DNA of 64,000 bases from Deefgea chitinilytica (GCF_016881405.1 NZ_WOFE01000001.1:806001-870000), one strand, 5' to 3'; counted from the first letter of the stretch, positions 38,408 through 47,138 are shown. Notes: a model not told the origin generated them from the letters alone. Numbers and translations: made by a program.

Positions 38408-39472
38408 TTACAGCTTTGCTCGAATAATGACGAACTTCGCATTTTCAGCCATAACCGATACGCTACGGAACCCGCGTTTTAAACTCAAGGGATAATTTAA
38501 GTGGCGATTTGCAACAATCCAAAGCTCGCTAGATGCTGCCATGCACTGCTTCGCTTGCTGAAACATGCTGTTGGCAATATCTGTAGTAACCGTGTTTTGC
38601 TGATGAAACGGTGGATTAATCATAATTAAATCAAAAATTTGCTCAACACCAGATAAGCCATCGTTGTGCTGGATATGATAGTGCGCCCCAGGGAAATTGA
38701 GGGCAAAACTCAAACGGGCTGATTCTGTCGCCGCAAAAGACTCATCAAATAGCATGAGTTCGGCGGGCGGGTGCAAGCGGTGATACGCCAACGATAGTAG
38801 TCCATTTCCGCAGCCCACATCAGCCACTTTTTGTGCGCTAGGCAATAAATGAAAATGTTCAATAAAAAATCTTGAGCCAATATCCAGTTTTTGTTCAGCA
38901 AAAACTCCTGCGGCGTTTTGCAGCGTCAAGCCCAATTCGGGTACAGCAAGGTTAGTAATTTGGGTTTGGTGGGCGCAAGGCTGAAGCACTCCTTTGTACA
39001 TTCGTGCTTTACGCTCGGTGGGTAAGTATTCCAGGCGAGTGCAAATCTGTTTTAACAAATCTAAATGCCCCGAGCTCACGTGCTTTTGCATCCCTGAAAA
39101 GTAGATTTCGAGTGGTTGCTGCAATTGATTCGAAACATAAGTCAACTGCGACTCAAGCATTGAGATTGATTTAGGCAACTTCACCAAACCTCGATCAATC
39201 GCTTGCGCCTTAAATAGTGCTGGAGTCTGCAGAGTATTTAGCTCAATCGCTCGAAGTGAGCACCAAGAATCATTCAAATGCAGTGGCGTAGCGCGGGCGG
39301 CACGTACCGCGCAGTCGATTGCACCAAAACCATCGTTTAAAATCAGTACGTTCGAATCTGACGTAATAAATCGCGACAAATATTCATCAGCAGCATCCCA
39401 AGCCTGTAAATCTTTGCTGTGTTTGACTGGGTATCGGCTCAATTGAGCTGTCGCGAAATTAAAAGACGTCAT
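38408..39472 (-). CDS. rlmG: 23S rRNA (guanine-1835-N2)-methyltransferase
   Basis: Two-domain SAM-dependent rRNA methyltransferase of 354 residues. The N-terminal domain has 'LQAWDAADEYLSRFI' and 'VLILNDGFGAIDCAVRAA' (degenerate fold typical of RlmG/RsmC). The C-terminal domain has motif I 'KVADVGCGNGLLSLAYH' and motif IV 'IMINPPFHQQNTVTTDIANSMF', matching E. coli RlmG closely ('NPPFHQQ', 'LYIVANRHLDY'). RsmC is the main alternative, but the N-terminus favours RlmG. Confidence 0.88.
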   Translation of the reverse strand: MTSFNFATAQLSRYPVKHSKDLQAWDAADEYLSRFITSDSNVLILNDGFGAIDCAVRAARATPLHLNDSWCSLRAIELNTLQTPALFKAQAIDRGLVKLPKSISMLESQLTYVSNQLQQPLEIYFSGMQKHVSSGHLDLLKQICTRLEYLPTERKARMYKGVLQPCAHQTQITNLAVPELGLTLQNAAGVFAEQKLDIGSRFFIEHFHLLPSAQKVADVGCGNGLLSLAYHRLHPPAELMLFDESFAATESARLSFALNFPGAHYHIQHNDGLSGVEQIFDLIMINPPFHQQNTVTTDIANSMFQQAKQCMAASSELWIVANRHLNYPLSLKRGFRSVSVMAENAKFVIIRAKL

Positions 39473-39709
39473 TTTGATTTTTTTGATGATTTATTTGGAT
39501 GACTGTAATTTTAACAGTCTTTGGTATGCGGCACGGTTGGAAAACCAACGGTTGCTGATTTTGCATAGCCTAAAAGAATAATTAAAATCTAATCGCTGAA
39601 AGGTGTGCTTAGTTGGGCGTTGGCGATACGTTGCTGGGGCTTGCCGTGGTGGCGTTGCTGATGTGATTGCGGATTTGGCTCGGGCATTCGAACCGGATGG
39701 AGCTAGGTA

Positions 39710-40843
39710 ATGAGTTTTACGAAAATAATCGATCGGCGTGCGACCGATAGCATGAAGTGGGATAAATACAAAAATCAAGATATCTTGCCAATGTGGGTGG
39801 CTGATATGGATTTCCCCGCTCCGCCTTCAGTCATTGCCGCGTTACAAGCACGCATTGCGCATGGCGTATTGGGTTATACCAATCCACCTACGAGCTTATT
39901 TGACGCGGTGCAAAGTTATGCGGCGGCACATTACGATTGGCAGATTGATGCCGATTGGATCGTTTGGCTCCCCGGTCTCGTGCAAGGATTAAATTTGGCC
40001 TGCCGCGCCGTCGGTGAATCTGGTGATGCCGTAGTAACGGCCACCCCAATTTATCCGCCATTTTTACGTGCACCGGGATTGTCTGATCGAGAATTGATTG
40101 CTGTTCCTTTAATGGAGCGTGAGGATGGGGTGTGGATTTGGGATTTTGCTGCATTAGAAGCCGCCATAACACCACGCACGCGACTGCTATTACTTTGTCA
40201 TCCGCACAATCCTGTTGGGCGAGTTTGGAATCGAGCTGAATTGGATCAACTGCTGAGTATTGTGCGGCAGCATAATCTAATTGTGTGCTCTGACGAGATA
40301 CATTGCGATTTATTGTTGGATGTTGGTTTAGTGCATACACCATTTGCTACACTCGATCCTGACTTTGCGGCGCGAACTATCACATTGCTTGCGCCGTCGA
40401 AGACGTGGAATATCCCAGGCTTGGGCTGTGCTTTTGCCGTAATTCCTGATCCAGCGCTTCGCGCACGCTTCCGACGTGAAATGGCCGGCTTGGTGCCTTC
40501 AGTGAATGCTTTGGGCTATATCGGCGCGGAAGCCGCTTATCGTGATGATGGGCAATGGCATCAAGGCTTGATCGATGTCTTGCGCACGAATCGACAGCTT
40601 TTAGCAGATGCTTTTGCGGGGAGCCCATTGCGGATTACTTTTCCACAAGCGACTTATCTGGCTTGGATCGACGCACGAAGCATTGATCCAATGAACCCAC
40701 TTCCTGCGTTTGAATCGCTCGGGGTGGGGTTGTCTGATGGCCGTGATTTTGGCTTTCCTGGTTGGCTACGAATTAATTTTGGCTGCCCAAGTGATACGGT
40801 GCGTGAAGCGTTTAAACGCCTATCGCCACTGCTATGTGCTTAA
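39710..40843 (+). CDS. patB: MalY/PatB-type PLP-dependent C-S lyase (putative cystathionine beta-lyase)
   Basis: Class I/II aminotransferase-fold enzyme of 377 residues. The MalY/PatB signature 'DILPMWVADMDFPAPPSVIAAL' is at the N-terminus. PLP-contacting segments are 'LLLCHPHNPVGRVW', 'VCSDEIHCDLLL' and the Schiff-base lysine in 'LLAPSKTWNIPGLG'. Family members cleave cystathionine or cysteine conjugates; the exact substrate cannot be told. The 237-base gap upstream shared with rlmG's start shows no gene. Confidence 0.85.
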   Translation: MSFTKIIDRRATDSMKWDKYKNQDILPMWVADMDFPAPPSVIAALQARIAHGVLGYTNPPTSLFDAVQSYAAAHYDWQIDADWIVWLPGLVQGLNLACRAVGESGDAVVTATPIYPPFLRAPGLSDRELIAVPLMEREDGVWIWDFAALEAAITPRTRLLLLCHPHNPVGRVWNRAELDQLLSIVRQHNLIVCSDEIHCDLLLDVGLVHTPFATLDPDFAARTITLLAPSKTWNIPGLGCAFAVIPDPALRARFRREMAGLVPSVNALGYIGAEAAYRDDGQWHQGLIDVLRTNRQLLADAFAGSPLRITFPQATYLAWIDARSIDPMNPLPAFESLGVGLSDGRDFGFPGWLRINFGCPSDTVREAFKRLSPLLCA

Positions 40844-40977
40844 AGGGTGAGAGGTTAAATTTGGAAATTGATGGTTAGAATTGAATTAATTACTAATTTA
40901 GAAATTTTTGCAAAAGGATTTAAAAAGATAAGAGGCCTAACTATAGTTGGATAATTAGGATTCAGATTATTCAGTCT

Positions 40978-41820
40978 ATGTCTAAGCTTTTTTTGCTAAG
41001 TATTGCCTTTTGGGTGTCATTGGCTGGGGCGCAGGCTCCGTTGCAAGTGCGTTTTGCGCCTGAAAAAGACTACGGCCCGTTTATCTATCAAGATGAGCGG
41101 GGGCAAATCCGCGGGCTTTCATGGGACATACTGCAGGCAATCGCCGAGCCTGCCGCGCTGCAAATTCAAACTTTGCCTGCTAACACGCTGGCCATTATTT
41201 TAGAACAAGCCAAGCAAGGCCAAATTGATCTTATCTCATCATTGCGCCCCACGGCCGAGCGTGCAGAGTATTTGAGTTTTACCCATCCCTATGTGGCAGT
41301 GCCCGCCGTATTAATTGCTCGTAATGATGGTGCAATTGTTGATTTAATCTCGCTAAAAGGTAAGTCGGTTGCGGTTGGTAAGGGTTATGCCGTTGAATCT
41401 TATGTGCGGGAAAAATTTCCTGCAATTGAATGGTTGGCGGTGAATGATGATCGACAAGCGTTGTTGCTGTTGAAACAAGGCAAGGTTGATGCCTTGGTGG
41501 CAGATATTGCCAGTGTAATTTTTATTGCCAAATCGGAGCAATATCAGCAGTGGCGGGTTGTGCAGAATCTAGGTTTTCAGTATCAGCTGAGTTTTGCCTA
41601 CCCAAAGGCGCGAATTGAGATTGGTCAGCGTATAAATCAGGCTTTGTTAAATATGCCGCTAGCGCAAAGAGAAGCATTGCTTGCGCGCTGGTTAAACCCT
41701 GAGCAAATCAAAAGTGCGATTCCATACTCGGCATTATTAAAGTACTCAGCAGGTGTATTTGTCATTTTGGCGCTAATGTGCGCATGCTGGCTATGGCGAC
41801 GAAGGGGGTCTTCGGCGTGA
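40978..41820 (+). CDS. Membrane-tethered periplasmic solute-binding protein (SBP_bac_3 type)
   Basis: A 280-residue protein with a signal peptide (about residues 1-19, 'FWVSLAGAQA'), one bacterial family 3 solute-binding domain ('YGPFIYQDERGQIRGLSWDILQAI', 'GQIDLISSLRPTAERAEYLSFTHPY', 'LKGKSVAVGKGYAVESYV'), and a single C-terminal transmembrane helix (~253-271) followed by a short basic tail. It looks like the sensor half of a receptor rather than an ABC transporter component. It overlaps the following diguanylate cyclase by 4 bases (GTGA), so the two are translationally coupled. Confidence 0.85.
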   Translation: MSKLFLLSIAFWVSLAGAQAPLQVRFAPEKDYGPFIYQDERGQIRGLSWDILQAIAEPAALQIQTLPANTLAIILEQAKQGQIDLISSLRPTAERAEYLSFTHPYVAVPAVLIARNDGAIVDLISLKGKSVAVGKGYAVESYVREKFPAIEWLAVNDDRQALLLLKQGKVDALVADIASVIFIAKSEQYQQWRVVQNLGFQYQLSFAYPKARIEIGQRINQALLNMPLAQREALLARWLNPEQIKSAIPYSALLKYSAGVFVILALMCACWLWRRRGSSA

Positions 41821-43580
41821 GTAAGCTAAATCCGCTGTGTAATGAAGAATTCAGGTTGAGTGTTTTCATTGCCATCATTTACTTTTCTGTGGCAGTTATG
41901 TCGATCGCGATTTTTCGGGTCGGCTCAGGAATGGCGATCATTTGGTTTGCTAATGCAATTGGCGTTGCCTATCTAAGCCAGTTAGATTTTTCTAAGTGGC
42001 TCCCTCGTATTGGATTATTGCTAGCCATGATTGTGTTGGCAAATGGCGTCATGGGGACGCCGCTGTCGCAATCATTCATGTTTATTCCCGGCAATCTAAG
42101 CGAAATCGTACTGGGTTCCTATTTGCTTCGTCGTTATATTCGCGATACAGGGGTGTTCTTTAATGTTGTCGGCTTGATTCGTCTAATTTGGCTGGGAGGG
42201 ATTCTACCTGTCTTGGTTGGAGCCCTGATATCAGCGATATTGTTTTTTGCGGTCGACGATGTTTCGGCTGTGGGGGTCTTTGTACGTTGGGCCGAAGGAG
42301 CTGCCATTGGTAGCGTTAGTGTGTTGCCCGCAGCCTATTGGATTAGTGTTAATAAATTGAGTGGTTTAAAACGGTCCTTGCTTAATGCTTATTTACCGGC
42401 ATTAGTGCTACTGACTTTGGCAGTTACAATTATTGTGCCGCTCACTTTGCCATTCCCATTTGTCTATATTACCGTTCCGCTATTTTATATTGCCTACAAA
42501 AGTGGCGTGGCAGGGACGGTGCTGGCAAATATGCTGGTCTCGATGGTGTTGTGCGTACTGATCTCATTTGGGCTTTTGTTGCCGCCACCAACTTTGTATA
42601 GCTGGGGTAATGCATTATTTTATTTGCCAATACTGGCTACTCTGATTCCTCCGCTGTTGCTGGCCGTAGCAATGGATATGAACCGTTCGGCATCGATTGC
42701 CTTACAGCAAAGTGAGCGCCGTTACCGCTCTTTATATCAAAATACTCCGGCCATGATGTATTCATGTGATGAAAGTGGGCGAATATTGACGGTCAACGAC
42801 GTTTGGCTCAATGCCATGGGTTATACATGTCTAGAGGTGATTGGTCATGCTGCAGCCGATTTTTTAGAGCCAGATTCTGCCGAACGCCAGCTGAATGAGG
42901 AATTTCCAAAGCTGCTTGAATCGGGTAGTTGCCAGAATGTTCGGCAGCAGTTGGTGACTAAAAATGGCGAGTTAATCGATGTTTTAATGTCTGCGGTGTT
43001 GGAGCAAGATCGAATCAGCGAATTTAATCGCGTGCTTGTTGTGCAGCTCGATATCAGTGAGCGAGTGCGCGCGCAGAATTTAGCTTATCGCGATGCGCTG
43101 ACTCACCTGCCGAATCGCTTGTTGTTTGCCGATCGTCTGGCTACGGCCTGCCAGCAAAGTGCGCGTTCCGGTGATGGTTTTGCACTGTTATTTCTCGATC
43201 TGGATCATTTTAAAGAGGTGAATGATCTTTATGGTCATGAAGCAGGTGACTTGTTGCTAAGTGAGGTGGCGCGCCGTCTGCAAGCGTTGGTTCGCGCGAG
43301 TGATACCGTAGCTCGTTTAGGTGGGGATGAATTTGTGCTGCTTCTACGAGGGGTGTCGCCAGGTGTGGAGTCCGAGCAAATCGGTTGTAGTATTTTGCAG
43401 AGTATTGCGCAGCCTTATCAACTTAGTTCGGCGCTGCGGGTTGAGATTTCTGCCAGCATTGGTTTTGCGTACTACCCGCAGGATGGGCTGGATGAGGTTG
43501 GCTTGCTTCGCCATGCGGATCGAGCAATGTACCGAGCTAAAAATGCGGGTCGTAATTGCTTTCGAATCGGAAGTGGGTAG
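41817..43580 (+). CDS. MASE1-PAS-GGDEF diguanylate cyclase
   Basis: Membrane sensor that makes c-di-GMP. The 587 residues contain a MASE1-like block of eight or so transmembrane segments (~1-290), a PAS domain (~300-420, 'YRSLYQNTPAMMYSCDESGRILTVND') and a GGDEF domain with an intact GGDEF at 502-506 and an RxxD inhibitory site (RASD, 493-496). Start GTG 41817 follows AGGGGG by eight bases. It probably works with the co-translated solute-binding protein. A weak hairpin GCCGC-TTG-GCGGC (43636-43648) follows and may end the transcript. Confidence 0.9.
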   Translation: MSKLNPLCNEEFRLSVFIAIIYFSVAVMSIAIFRVGSGMAIIWFANAIGVAYLSQLDFSKWLPRIGLLLAMIVLANGVMGTPLSQSFMFIPGNLSEIVLGSYLLRRYIRDTGVFFNVVGLIRLIWLGGILPVLVGALISAILFFAVDDVSAVGVFVRWAEGAAIGSVSVLPAAYWISVNKLSGLKRSLLNAYLPALVLLTLAVTIIVPLTLPFPFVYITVPLFYIAYKSGVAGTVLANMLVSMVLCVLISFGLLLPPPTLYSWGNALFYLPILATLIPPLLLAVAMDMNRSASIALQQSERRYRSLYQNTPAMMYSCDESGRILTVNDVWLNAMGYTCLEVIGHAAADFLEPDSAERQLNEEFPKLLESGSCQNVRQQLVTKNGELIDVLMSAVLEQDRISEFNRVLVVQLDISERVRAQNLAYRDALTHLPNRLLFADRLATACQQSARSGDGFALLFLDLDHFKEVNDLYGHEAGDLLLSEVARRLQALVRASDTVARLGGDEFVLLLRGVSPGVESEQIGCSILQSIAQPYQLSSALRVEISASIGFAYYPQDGLDEVGLLRHADRAMYRAKNAGRNCFRIGSG

Positions 43581-43928
43581 TTTTCTAGGGTTGCCTCAAA
43601 AGTCTGTGTTCAAAGGTTAAGTGCATGATGAGACTGCCGCTTGGCGGCTGATTTCTTGCTTTCACTTCGGTACGAGTCCTTGTGGTTTGGTCAAATTTAG
43701 CGAGCCTTGCCGAAGGGTATTGGTGTCTAAGCTGCTATCTAGAACGCTTAAAGCATTATTCCCCCGCAAAGTATCTTAATTAGGGCGAGAGTTCCTATGC
43801 CTAGAATAAATTTAAAATCAATCATTACAGAAAATGAAATGGAGACGAACGGTGTATTTTAGTCTTGACACATATATTAGCAAATACTAATTTATGGTTA
43901 ACTTTAAAAACATCTTTGGAGAGTAATA
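43581..43928 (+). other. Gene-free junction between core genome and accessory region
   Basis: No supported reading frame in these 348 bases. They contain the weak hairpin at 43636-43648, then increasingly AT-rich sequence and the candidate promoter of the protease gene at its end. This is where gene content switches from core to accessory. Confidence 0.5.
43865..43893 (+). promoter_or_regulatory. Candidate promoter of the subtilase gene, spacer contains an inverted repeat
   Basis: A perfect -35 TTGACA (43865-43870) is followed after 17 bases by a weak -10 TAATTT. The spacer contains ATTAG-N6-CTAAT (43876-43891), a symmetric site where a repressor or activator could bind. The weak -10 plus symmetric site suggests regulated expression. 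Confidence 0.5.
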
Positions 43929-44882
43929 ATGAAAACCGAAATGTTAACATTATTGATGACTGCAAATTTTATTACGTTAAATGCCAATGCAGAGACGGCT
44001 ATTGATGATTTTAATTTAGAAACATCGGCCGCATCAGTAGTAAAAAATGCAGCACCTCCAGCGCCAGTCTTAAGGACTTGGATGCATACAGACGTAAAAG
44101 CAGCTTGGGATAAAGGCTATAAAGGGCAGGGGACGAATGTTTATGTGGTTGATGATTTTAGTAGTGCAAATAAATTTTCTGGAAATTTGATTGGGGCGAA
44201 TCAAACTCAAAGGCACGGAGAGTGGACAAGCGCGGAAATAAATGCGATTGCCCCGTCAGGTAATATGACGAGGGTAGACTTTAATACAAATAACGCAGTG
44301 GCGCTATCAAAGACTGGATTAAACGTAATTAATGCTAGCTATGGCTTGTATGCACGAAGCGGATATAGCGTCAATCAGCTAGGTTTTGGTAATTTACACG
44401 GAAGCTTGATAAGTGCAGCAAAAAATGGCGCTGCAATAGTTGTAAAAGCCGCAGGCAATAATTCGGTTGCTGTAAATGGGTCTTATGCTGGGAATAGTGA
44501 TTATCTTAATTTGGCTTTAATTGGGGCGCCGACTGCAATCTTTGTCGGTGCTTTAAATTCTAATGGCAGTGTAACATCCAAGGCCGCAATTGCAAGTTAT
44601 TCAAACTATGCCGGAAACGATATCAGAGTGCAGAACCAATTTTTGATGGTTGGGGTGGAGGGTAATAAAACTAATCTCTATGGTACATCTTTTGCCGCAC
44701 CAATTATATCTGGATATTCTCAAATATTAGGTAGTAAATTCACTAATGCAAATGCAGCGCAAATAACTAAGCAACTACTAACAACTGCAAGAACAGACAC
44801 AATACAAGGATATAATCCAGCAATACACGGAAAAGGTGAAGCGAGTTTATCTAGAGCTTTGTCACCAGTGTCTTTAAAGTAA
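43929..44882 (+). CDS. Secreted subtilisin-like (S8) serine protease
   Basis: A 317-residue exported protein with a signal peptide (about residues 1-21, ending 'ANA'). The S8 triad is visible as Asp in 'VYVVDDFSS', His in 'QRHGEWTSAEINAIAP' and Ser in 'LYGTSFAAPIISGYSQIL'; the oxyanion Asn is in 'VVKAAGNNS'. The order D-H-N-S is correct, so it should be active. There is no large prodomain and no autotransporter barrel. It is AT-rich compared with the core genes. The next gene starts 10 bases later and probably encodes its partner. Confidence 0.85.
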   Translation: MKTEMLTLLMTANFITLNANAETAIDDFNLETSAASVVKNAAPPAPVLRTWMHTDVKAAWDKGYKGQGTNVYVVDDFSSANKFSGNLIGANQTQRHGEWTSAEINAIAPSGNMTRVDFNTNNAVALSKTGLNVINASYGLYARSGYSVNQLGFGNLHGSLISAAKNGAAIVVKAAGNNSVAVNGSYAGNSDYLNLALIGAPTAIFVGALNSNGSVTSKAAIASYSNYAGNDIRVQNQFLMVGVEGNKTNLYGTSFAAPIISGYSQILGSKFTNANAAQITKQLLTTARTDTIQGYNPAIHGKGEASLSRALSPVSLK

Positions 44883-44892
44883 AGTTAGTGTT

Positions 44893-45540
44893 ATGTTTAA
44901 AAATTCAACAATTGGGTCAAAAAATGAGAATGGAATAGTAGCGTATATTATGCTGGCAGCTGGTCTTTGTTCCTTGTTGGATTTTTCTAGGGCTGAAAGT
45001 TATATAAGTTATGGGAATTTAATGGAGCGTGATCAAGATTTTTTTCAGGCTACATATTTGTATGACATAAGGCAAGGCTCGGAGCTGTCGGATGAAGTAT
45101 ATGGATTTAGAGGCGTGCCCTATGAGAGTGCATTGGGTGATGCGATAAATCTTGATAAATTTTATAAAACAAACTGGACAGATTTTAGTTTAACATGGGT
45201 GACAAAATTAGATGATGGCTTGGGTTTAATATGGGGTGGCAGTACTGGGGAGTATGGTGAGAAGTATAAAATATATCCCAAGTTTAAATTCGGATTTATT
45301 TACCAGACGTGGCTATCAAAGAGCTCTAAATTAAGTATTTATGCAACCAGTTATTTAGGTGGAATGCTGAGAGAAAAGACGTGCCAAGGAGACTACGGTG
45401 AAATCGGAGGGGTTCAAACGGTAAATTGTCGCTTAGCGGGAAGCACTTTAAAGCCTTCAGATACTTTAAAATATTTGCTGAATAAGAAACCAAGATATGA
45501 GCAATTTATATCGATATCTTATAATCTGAGCTTTAATTAA
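44893..45540 (+). CDS. Putative outer-membrane/secreted protein paired with the protease
   Basis: Unrecognised 215-residue protein. A hydrophobic stretch at ~15-35 ending 'SRAES' is a likely signal peptide. The rest alternates aromatic and polar residues ('WTDFSLTWVTKLDDGLGLIWGG', 'YKIYPKFKFGFIYQTW', 'KLSIYATSYLGGML'), and the last strand ends 'FISISYNLSFN', as in small beta-barrel proteins. Two cysteines ('KTCQGDYG', 'TVNCRLAG') could form a disulphide. It is AT-rich like the upstream protease gene, with which it likely forms an operon. Function unknown. Confidence 0.65.
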   Translation: MFKNSTIGSKNENGIVAYIMLAAGLCSLLDFSRAESYISYGNLMERDQDFFQATYLYDIRQGSELSDEVYGFRGVPYESALGDAINLDKFYKTNWTDFSLTWVTKLDDGLGLIWGGSTGEYGEKYKIYPKFKFGFIYQTWLSKSSKLSIYATSYLGGMLREKTCQGDYGEIGGVQTVNCRLAGSTLKPSDTLKYLLNKKPRYEQFISISYNLSFN

Positions 45541-45618
45541 TAAGGCGACATAATATCTGCTTAACTTTACAAGTGGTCGATGTTTTTATTCATGAAACCA
45601 TTTATGCAAATAGATTAG

Positions 45619-46074
45619 AGTTTTGTCGCTATTGATGGCGAATGTTTCAAAAAGTGCACGAGAACGATAAAACAAATTGATGACCGTGCTCGTATTCTCA
45701 CTAAAAACGCACACCAACTATTGGCGCTCGAACTGTGTGATGTCGGCATTGTGTCGACCCACTGGCAAAAGTCGCCATTTCCAGCCGCCTACCACGATAA
45801 AATCCAGGTAATCTACGAAGGTGTCGATACCGATCTAGCGAAACCAGATCCGGATGCGTGCTTTACTTTACCCAACGGGCGGATGCTTTTGATGGCATCA
45901 GACCAACTGGTTGACCAGAATCTAGGCCTGAGTATGTGGTCAGAAAGAATCCAATCACGGGACTTGTTGGTACTGAGAATGTCGAAGATTGAAATATTAC
46001 TAGTTGCTGCAACAGCTCTAAAACGACTTCTTCTTTACGAGTGGGCGATGTGTTATGTTCATAATGTCGTTTAA
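45619..46074 (+). pseudogene. Remnant of a family 4 glycosyltransferase
   Basis: From an in-frame stop the frame reads 'RARILTKNAHQLLALELCDV', then 'STHWQKSPFPAAYHDKIQVI' and 'YEGVDTDLAKPDPDACFTLP'. This matches the internal segment of GT4 glycosyltransferases that precedes the donor-sugar domain. The similarity stops soon after 'LPNGRM' (near 45895) and nothing before ~45640 matches. There is no credible start codon context. It is a decayed internal fragment, showing that a glycosyltransferase gene once lay here or was carried in. Confidence 0.65.
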
Positions 46075-46115
46075 TGCTAATAGATTAAACTGTTATCGCA
46101 TCTTGATTGAAAATA

Positions 46116-46140
46116 TGTTCATGAAATACTGTTCATGAAA
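46116..46140 (+). repeat. Two direct copies of TGTTCATGAAA
   Basis: Two identical 11-base copies separated by three bases. Too short and too few for CRISPR. It might be a duplication footprint or a binding site. Confidence 0.5.
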
Positions 46141-46533
46141 GTGAGCGAACAAAACACTTACAATCTTATCTTCTAGGGCTGAATTGTAGTCTAGTTATTA
46201 ACTGAAGAATTAGAATTATTTTATTGCATAGTTGTTCTAGCATAGATCCCTACCGTTAAATTTATCGCACTAAAGGCAGCGCAGTAAGATAGTCGACAGC
46301 GTTAAAATTGGCTAAGGTAGGGTGTTGCAAAATGGTTTGAGTTCACATAATTTAGAAATTTACGTTTGCAAACAGTATAAGGAAGAGGCAGACTTCAGAT
46401 AGGTTAGTGCGAATAAATTGAACGACAACTTGACATATTTGGCGCACCTCAAGATTAGCCCCCGCTGTGTCTTAGCGTTGTTATTAAACGCAGATCCTAC
46501 GAATTAATACATTCGTCAGCCTATAAAACTATA

Positions 46534-46563
46534 TTGACACTTGAATTTTTGAAAATTTAGAAT
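46534..46563 (+). promoter_or_regulatory. Near-consensus promoter of the 178-residue membrane protein
   Basis: TTGACA (46534-46539, perfect), an 18-base spacer and TAGAAT (46558-46563, one mismatch). Transcription would start near 46570, about 20 bases before the ATG. The promoter is overlapped by a perfect inverted repeat, listed separately. Confidence 0.75.
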
Positions 46564-46570
46564 TCAAGTG
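46538..46570. promoter_or_regulatory. Perfect inverted repeat overlapping the -35 and -10 boxes (candidate operator)
   Basis: CACTTGAATT (46538-46547) and AATTCAAGTG (46561-46570) are exact reverse complements, 13 bases apart. The left arm covers the end of the -35 and the right arm the end of the -10. A third half-site CACTTGA lies at 46581-46587, just before the start codon. This is the classic geometry for a repressor blocking RNA polymerase. Confidence 0.6.
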
Positions 46571-46590
46571 GAACATACTTCACTTGAGTT

Positions 46591-47127
46591 ATGATTAGCG
46601 CCATCACACTACGGCCGTACCTCGGTGCAGCAGTCCTCGCTGGTTCTGTAACAGCACTTCGCGCAAACAACATGCCTCGCGCCATGTTTCTGTACGATCA
46701 AATCATTAACCCCGAGGCGTTCGAGCCAGCGGTATTAGCGTTCACAGTCTTTCTTGGGCTCGTTCTTACCGCAACAACTCCACATCCAACAGTCATTCGC
46801 ACATTAGTTGAGAGAATTGAGAGCTGGGCCTTCAAAAGCTTTTCGGCTATATCCGGAGCCGTAGCTGGTTGGGGTTTGGCTGCCTGCGTGATGCATGTTT
46901 TCACTTATGGCAGTGATGGGGCTGTTCCAGCAGTAGCAATTGGGTGTTATTCCATTTTGCTTACACTTGGACCCCTATGGGCGTACGAGAGAGTCGCTCC
47001 AACCGTCCGCGAGTACACTGGCCTTAGGTTTCGTGAGCGGCGAGGTTTGGCACTCTTTCAATTATCAGGTTGGTTCCTTACTCTTTACGGCCTTTGGAGC
47101 ATTTGGCTCTGGATAACATCGCAATAA
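46591..47127 (+). CDS. Polytopic membrane protein of unknown function
   Basis: A 178-residue protein with hydrophobic segments at roughly 45-62 ('AVLAFTVFLGLVLTA'), 85-105 ('ISGAVAGWGLAACVMHVFTYG'), 110-130 ('AVPAVAIGCYSILLTLGPLWAY') and 155-176 ('LFQLSGWFLTLYGLWSIWLWI'), so probably four transmembrane helices. I do not recognise a family. It is convergent with the giant STAND gene, 11 bases apart, and has its own regulated-looking promoter. Whether it belongs to the same defence system is unknown. Confidence 0.7.
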   Translation: MISAITLRPYLGAAVLAGSVTALRANNMPRAMFLYDQIINPEAFEPAVLAFTVFLGLVLTATTPHPTVIRTLVERIESWAFKSFSAISGAVAGWGLAACVMHVFTYGSDGAVPAVAIGCYSILLTLGPLWAYERVAPTVREYTGLRFRERRGLALFQLSGWFLTLYGLWSIWLWITSQ

Positions 47128-47138
47128 ATAAGCATGGT

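Larger units (their letters stand above)
45541..46533. other. Decayed intergenic region around the glycosyltransferase remnant
   Basis: Apart from the remnant, this kilobase shows no supported gene or RNA. It contains a perfect 11-base direct repeat TGTTCATGAAA at 46116-46126 and 46130-46140, three bases apart. The sequence is AT-rich and full of stops in all frames, consistent with past insertion and deletion events at the island edge. Confidence 0.5.

Noticed and set aside
39491-39778. Minus-strand open frame of 95 residues upstream of the MalY/PatB gene
   Set aside because: It overlaps the start of the lyase gene, has low-complexity Thr/Arg/Ser content and no start signal.
46116-46140. 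Direct repeats as a possible CRISPR array
   Set aside because: Only two 11-base copies with a 3-base gap, and no cas genes in the window.
45541-46590. tRNA or attachment site at the island edge
   Set aside because: No cloverleaf-like sequence and no repeated tRNA 3' end were found; no tyrosine integrase is present.
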